From contig NC_088681.1 of assembly GCF_950023065.1 (NCBI RefSeq), positions 57,136,836-57,200,835 of the forward strand: a DNA stretch of 64,000 bases, read 5' to 3'. Below the pieces are notes generated by a model. It ran no database searches. It saw nothing but the letters and a program-made list of their open reading frames with translations, and was not told the origin of the DNA. The position numbers and the translations under genes are program-made. Source of the stretch: Planococcus citri. Its lineage: Eukaryota > Arthropoda > Insecta > Hemiptera > Pseudococcidae. Below, piece after piece: positions 58,153 through 64,000 of this stretch; position 1 is the stretch's first letter, and every line of letters starts with the position of its first letter.

Positions 58153-58409
58153 TTGAAAAATCCATCAGCATTAATCCAGACTACCAATAATGATGTTTGG
58201 AACGATGACGAATCGATTTCGGATATCTCAGAAACTGAACAATCAACCAATAGGTCTAATTCTCTCTTCAGAACTAATTCCGCGAAAATTCCTCTACGAT
58301 TCCGCAGCGAAGTTGTGGCGTTCTTATCGCCAGATATGTTCAGCCAGACCAATCCTCTCGCTTACTTTCTGGACAAAGCAGCAAAAGTACACAAAGATTA
58401 TATTAGATC
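58153..58409 (+). pseudogene. copy 10 unit 2, cut by the Polinton
   Basis: The first about 86 codons match copy 9 unit 2 exactly, through FLSPDMFSQTNP and HKDYIRS. At 58410 the match stops and the sequence changes to AGTAGTAGTATACAAACACG. The open frame runs on to 58596, but those codons are element DNA. The rest of the unit should lie on the far side of the element, outside the window. Confidence 0.85.
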
Positions 58410-58805
58410 AGTAGTAGTATACAAACACGGTTTCTGGGGTGGTTTTGAATTAATCCCACATTTCTGTACATATTTTTTCGTTTTTGTACATATTTTTAGT
58501 GCCTACAAACAGTCTATTACCAAGACGTGCATGTTGAATAAATTGCATACTCGACAGTTTCAAGGTGTGTACTGTGTTTTAAATTTTATCAACTAATTAA
58601 TCAATTTTTTCATCTTCAAATTGAGATATCGAGAAGATGCCTTGTTGGATCAAATAATGAAACAAATAAATACACAAGAAGTTTGTTTTGCACTTAAGAT
58701 ATATTTTATTCAATATTACTCGTATGTACAATGTTTGCATAAAATATTTTTACCTACACAAGCTTATGTTTTATACTTAATTTTAAAACATAGATACCTA
58801 CTTAA

Positions 58806-61800
58806 TTAAATGGATGTTTCATCATTAATATATTCTAACATTTTATAGTGTCCATAGGCTAAACTATCAATATTATTATAAAAGTAACGCTTATCACAAT
58901 AATTAAAAAGAGCTCGTTTTTGTTGTACAATAGTAAAAATTTCGTGATTGATAGATTTGAAAAGTAGTTGATCTTTTCTACATGTGATGTTTTCAAATAA
59001 ACATTGGTAAAAATCTTCGAAACTCATTTTTTTCACTATGTCTGTTTTTACTCCCTTTATTTTTTTAATATTGTCTTCTTTATTTAATAAATCTAAACTG
59101 TAAACTTTTGGACATAGGGAGATGAATCGTTTACATTGATCAGGATAAAGTTCATCTTTAAAATATCCAGGGACTGTGTTATTCAAATTTGTGTAACATG
59201 GATGATTAATAGGGTAATTGCTAGTATCAAAATATTGTTCACAAGTTTTTTCAATGTATGGATAAACATTGTCTGTCTGTACTGATAATATGAAACTATC
59301 AGTATCCATGTATAATAATTGTGGGAATGGAAGACCTTTAAAAATTTCAGGTAAATTTTCATAATAAAATTGATACATAAAATTTCGAGATAGTTCCAAA
59401 ATACTTATACCAACATAAATGGGCTTGTTTAAAATAACCTTAGACTTGAATGAATGAACACCTACAAGATTTTCTGAGAAAATTACTGAACTTTTGAATG
59501 AGGGCTTTTTAATTGCAGTATTCAATTTTTTTTCATTACAAATTAATCTGAAATTCATGTATTTACGTTGATTTTCTATAGTTTTTCCAAATACAGAGTT
59601 GCAAAGTAATTTGAAGAAAGCTTTTTGGAAAGCATTTTTTGCATTTTTACGTAAATTTGTATTAATGTCAATGTATGGCTTACAAAAATTTTCCTGGGTG
59701 AATTTTAGAATTTTGTAAACTTTTTCTAGTATTAATCCATGTTTGAGACATAACTTCAAATTACGATAATGAATTACATAATTTTTTTTATCTTCCAAAG
59801 TGCATAACAATTTAGAAATTTTTGAATTTGGAGTAGTCTTTTTTTCTGGTGCAAATGGAAATGCATTGTGAAAATCATGTAGTTCTATTGGATATTTCAG
59901 ATCTACTTCTAAAAAAAATCCAGTGTCACTAGTGTCATCTAGTTCTAGTATGAAATCTGTGGTGAATTTTTGAATTTCACTATCATCTATCCATTCAAAT
60001 TTAGATACTGGAAGCTTGCAGTCTCTCATTATGTGACTGTACAACCCATTTACATCCCAGTACACAATTGTATTCAATTTTTTATTTTCTGGGTCATAAT
60101 GATCGGGGACATATTTATTATTAGCTTCTGAATATCTACAAACTGTATTATTTAATCCCCCTCGAAGAGCTTTTTCAAGAAATAGGTACTGATTAATGTC
60201 TACAATCAAATCAAATTTGACTTTGGTGGTTTTTAACATGGTTTCAAAAGCATAACCCGGAAGTGAATAAAAATAACATGGATCCAAATCATAATTTTCT
60301 AGACATAATTTTCGAAAAGATAGAAATACATCGGCCAAAAGTAAACAATCGGATATTACATAAATTACCAAATAGTCCTCTAAATTTCTACATTTAAATT
60401 TTTCCCAAACATTTTGAACAAATTCATAATCTTCATCAGTAATGTGTTGGTTATTCAATTCATTATAGAAATCTTGTTTTGTTGGTATTTCTCTGTGTTG
60501 TAATTTTTTTATATCATTTAAAAAATCATAACAAAAAAATCCTTTTTGTGTTATAAGATCAAAAAGATGGGGTTCAGAAAAATATTTTTGTGTATGGATT
60601 AGTTGTGAAGTTGGTAATGACTCTATTAGTTTATGTAAACTTGAAGATAAGAATCTATAAGAATCCACAAAACGAATCCAAAAATTATCACTAATTTTTT
60701 TTGAAAATGTAATATAGGTTTCTTCTGTGGTAGGAATTACTTTTATATCAGATGCACCTCTCTTATAACCATGAAGAATTAAATGACTATCATATTTCGA
60801 TAGATTATGAAAATATACAGGAAGAAAGTCAGGGGTAGTTCTATTTATGTTGCAAGGAGTAGCATGTGAGGGTCCTATGTATTTCCCTGTTAAATGACAA
60901 TGTTCTCTGGCTCTTTTTTGACCTGGTAAAAAGTCTTCTTTACAAATGACACATTTTGTAATGGTATGAAATTTCTCAAATTCTTCTATTGTAAAACCTG
61001 TGCAATTGTTTACATTTTTATATTTCTTGTACTTTCTTTCAACATATAAACCAACCTCTTTTATCATATCAAAAAATATACTTGATGCATTTTTTCCCAC
61101 ATAGCAAACTGGATCTCTAATTTTTCCCTTTTCTGAATGAACAACATAAAAACTAAATGCTATAGGTTCATGTTTTTGATATTTTCTCAATTTTGATATT
61201 TTACTTGATGTATTTTCTTTTACTGGAAGAAGCATGGTTTCAAAGTCAGCAAAGGCACAAAAAGTTACTGGTGTCTCATATTTATAATTTTTATAATATA
61301 AATGTGTCCTGTTTCCACTAGGCATAACAAACCAAGATGGCTCTACTGAACGAGGGTTACAGTATTTTTTATGCTCTGTTATTTTTTCAAATCGATTATG
61401 ACCAGCAAAGAATACTAAACAACGTTTGCATATTTCTATTGCTGTTTTTCTTTTATGTAACTGAGAAGAAACTAGCCTACTAAAATTTTTGATGTATGTG
61501 TAATGATAATTGCCACCTTTACTTTTCAGCATTAATAGGTCATAATGAAATTTTTTTTCCATATCACACACCTTTATTGGAGAAATTTTTTTGGTTTCAT
61601 AGATAAAAACGTTGACTGATACATGATTATTATGTTTCTCAAAATTTTGAATATCCTTTATTGTAGTTGGATAGTTTATACAACTAAAATCAAATTTGAT
61701 ATTACGCTTGGCTAATTTTTTCTCAAAATCATGATACAGTTCTGCTATATGTGGTCTATATGCCTTAAATTTGGATAAAATGCAATAGTAAAAACATTTC

Positions 61801-63115
61801 TCATCTTTATTTTGAACATTTATAACAGCCTTTTTATCTTTTAATGATTTGGGTAAATCAATAAACTTGCCACCTTTATTCATAAGATCATTTTTATTGA
61901 TACGAACCTCTAATTCAGAGACTGATTCAAAAATCCAACCAGATCCACCCCTATTAAGCTCATCATTTTGAATATCTATCTGTGAAACCAACTCTGTTTG
62001 AATTTTTTTAAGAATATCTTCATTTATGTAAAATGTAATGTTGGAGGTGTTTAAATTGAATAATTGTCTCTCATCAGTAGCTTTGGCATACCAACAAAAC
62101 AGATTGAAATTACATTTGATTGAGGAATCATTTTTTAAAAATACTGCCAAAGATTGACTTAGAGAAGGATTAATTTTATCAAAAAAATGTTGTATGGTGA
62201 ACTCAGGTTCTTGATTAACAAAAATTAATGTAGAAATTCTATTTTTAAAAGCAGATTTTCCGGGGATACAAATAAATTTTGGATCATTATTGTTGTCATT
62301 TTCTTGATTTTTTTCAATTGTTTTCAATAAGTGAGATCTAGTTTTTTCATGATTTTTCCATTCAGTTTTTGAATTGAATTTTTCATCACAGTATATACAC
62401 TCAAATTCCTATTGATTATTAAATTTATATTAATATTAAGTATCTATTAATAATTCTTAATTTAAAATTAGTGTAGGTAAAAAGTATTATTATTTTCAAC
62501 TCAAGTAAAACTAACCTTTGTTGCATATTTTTCACGAAAACTTTCCATTTTATTCCTCATTTCCAGAGGTAAATAGTCCACTTTCTCAATATCAACGAAG
62601 TTTTTCATATTTATTTTGGAAATGGAAGTCATATTATTTAAGACAGTGTCTGCATGAATAGCAAAAGGAAATCCAAGAATGATTATTCGTTCTTTTGGTT
62701 TCTATAATTTGAAAAAAATACCATTTTAAAAAGTTGTAAAAAAAAATTCTAGAAATTGAAAAAAAAAATCATGTAGGTTAGTATGTGTCTAAAATGTAAA
62801 TCAGAAAATTTTGAAATTATAAAAGAAAAACAATTAGGTCTTTCAAAAGTATTGGGAAGAAATCAAAAATTTAATCACTTTCAGATTTGAAAAAGTAGTA
62901 CTGAATTAATGAATTAGATAAGTACTTACAATTTCTTCAATTTTACAGTTCCATTTCATGACACTTGTCATCTCCAGAATTGAACGTAAATCATCCATTG
63001 TCATTTCCTTATTAATAATTCTAATAGCAATAAATGCACTATTAGATTTAACTACCCTTCTGAAACTGTTGTTGTTTGATGATTGGGTTGAAGAAGAAAC
63101 AGCAGATGAATTCAT
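58806..63115 (-). CDS. protein-primed DNA polymerase B (Polinton), three exons
   Basis: Main frame: 1,173 codons from 62327 to 58806; residue numbers count from 62327. Exonuclease: FADFET (D361, E363), N508…YD513, Y656…D660. Between the first two lies CVIC (C459, C462) with HCH (476-478) and PCN (N493), an HNH/endonuclease VII-like knuckle. Polymerase: WDVNGLYSHIM (D758), KLLCNSVFG (K906), YMDTDS (D1008, D1010), PKVYS (K1074). The frame is open upstream to 62408, where a C2H2 finger (FECIYC, then H-x5-H) begins after an AG acceptor. Exons 62701-62516 and 63115-62930 join it in phase 0 through introns with GTTAGT and GTAAGT donors. That predicts about 1,324 residues. All catalytic motifs are intact, so it may be active. 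Function: replication of the element using a terminal-protein primer (family knowledge). Confidence 0.85.
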
Positions 63116-63400
63116 GATTTCACAATTGAAGTTATTTTTTTAAAAAAATCTCTAGTTAACACAATTTAATACTTTTTTATGATATTGAAGCAATTACTTT
63201 TGAAATAGAAAAAAAAAGCACTTGGTACTTGAAAATTCACAGCTAAAAATTATAAAATACTCAAATTAAAATTTTCACACAGTCTTAAACAGAAAAAATA
63301 TTGCACACAAATGATAATTTTCATCGAAAGAAAACGATCTTATATATGGAAAAAATTGAAGAGGTTAACCTCTCTGTTGAATTTATTGAGTAATTTTACA

Positions 63401-63517
63401 ATGAAATCACTCAAGGAGAACCAAGTATCTGGAAAAGGTTTTCCTATAGGAAAACTTTTTTTGACTGTAGCCTTGCTTTTCCTTTCATTGACATATTTTC
63501 AAAATGGAAACAAATAA
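63401..63517 (+). CDS. possible 38-residue membrane protein of the Polinton
   Basis: A short open frame divergent from the polymerase gene, with a basic N-terminus and one hydrophobic segment (IGKLFLTVALLFLSLTYF). It is in the right place for a small element gene, but such short frames arise by chance in AT-rich DNA. The rest of 63120-64000 shows no recognisable gene. Confidence 0.25.
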   Translation: MKSLKENQVSGKGFPIGKLFLTVALLFLSLTYFQNGNK

Positions 63518-64000
63518 ATTTAAAAAAAGCTGGGTTGAGTATGTTATGAAACACCTTGTTTATAAAATTAAACATACCCATTATTTACCTGCAATCGGAT
63601 ACCTATTATAACAGCTCATTTTACGAGCTAAGAGAACCATCAAGTATCTTGGGAACGAGGTTGCAACTATGATGCATTATAAATTGAAAATGCAGTCAGT
63701 AGACTACCTACCTAGTTAAACATTCATTCATCATATTTTTATGCTTAGCCAAGTTCCCTATTTACGTAAATTATGCAATTATTTGCATGCTATATTTTTA
63801 CAATGAGTAAAATCAGATAATAAACAAAAATTCCACTTTCCCTTCAACTCAAGAACATGGATTTTACGTGTATAAATTCGGGTGATTTTAAACAACAAAA
63901 ATGTAAACGGTTACAAACTCTTGCCTGTGTTTGTTGTCTCTTGAGTGACGGTGCTCTTCAAAGTTTTTTTTTTTTTCGTTTGTTAATCAGTTTTTTTTTT

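Larger units (their letters stand above)
56390..58409. repeat. segmental duplication, copy B
   Basis: Partner of 42165-44363. It includes a shortened minisatellite (56445-56705), promoter, copy 10 and the start of unit 2. It ends at TTAGATC, where the Polinton end begins. Confidence 0.85.
58410..64000. mobile_element. Polinton/Maverick, left part
   Basis: Starts AGTAGTAGTATAC at the exact break in the duplicated gene. Polintons usually begin with AG and make 6-bp target duplications, so TAGATC (58404-58409) is the expected target. The element contains a protein-primed type-B DNA polymerase gene near this end. The other end, and the integrase, protease, ATPase and capsid genes expected of a complete element, would be right of the window. 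It may represent an endogenous virus-like element. The first 390 bp are non-coding and include a poly(A) signal for the polymerase gene (minus AATAAA at 58710-58705). Confidence 0.8.

Noticed and set aside
58153..58596. 147-codon open frame as a gene
   Set aside because: It is a chimera of family unit 2 and Polinton terminal DNA; the codons after 58409 show no family features.

Overview
The window is AT-rich eukaryotic nuclear DNA, most likely from an insect. It has GT-AG introns, TATA boxes, AATAAA signals, LINE, Ty3/gypsy and DNA-transposon remains, a Polinton/Maverick DNA polymerase, and very frequent TAGGTAGGTACCTACC-type tetranucleotide runs. Lepidoptera and scale insects/mealybugs are my best guesses for the order, from memory of such runs; nothing in the window proves either.

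The main content is an array of ten loci of one gene family that I do not recognise. They lie at about 3.3, 8.1, 12.4, 14.8, 20.2, 27.6, 31.6 (minus strand), 37.3, 43.2 and 57.2 kb. Each locus has a tiny first exon (11-20 codons, hydrophobic), a phase-0 intron starting GTAAGT, GTAAGC or GTGAGT, and one long second exon. Together the exons encode a probable signal peptide followed by about 210-290 residues. The body of each protein is two copies of a helical module of about 85-95 residues. The first carries LLSPE(I/M)F..(A/P)DP and P.RY.PYA; the second carries FS.DIFSD.N.PF and P.QY..YA. Most copies share a core promoter, TCAAAGAGAA followed 18 bp later by TATAAAA, about 90-110 bp upstream of the ATG. 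This points to a co-expressed, tandemly duplicated, secreted family. Copy 1 has an in-frame stop. Copies 9 and 10 carry a second two-module unit just downstream in another frame. Copy 10's second unit is cut by the Polinton.

Between the genes are repeats and transposon debris. Around 5-6.4 kb there is a higher-order tandem array with a perfect 181-bp palindrome. Degenerate GATCAGATC-type DNA lies at 9.6-11.5, 13.4-14.1, 18.6 and 37.6 kb. DNA elements with inverted ends lie at 1.85-2.5, 16.3-17.2, 17.6-18.2, 46.1-46.7 and 51.8-52.1 kb. LINE remains lie at 17.2-18.4, 22.4-25.0 and 52.4-52.6 kb. A gypsy pol fragment lacking its RT lies at 35.3-37.0 kb. Large inverted repeats lie at 29.6-30.9, 40.1-41.9 and 47.9-48.4 kb. 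A 2-kb segmental duplication (42.2-44.4 and 56.4-58.4 kb) made copies 9 and 10.

From 58,410 to the right edge is the left part of a Polinton/Maverick. Its protein-primed DNA polymerase B is on the minus strand and appears to have three exons, with a C2H2 zinc finger at the start of the third exon and an HNH/endonuclease VII-like motif inside the exonuclease region. The right end of the element lies outside the window.
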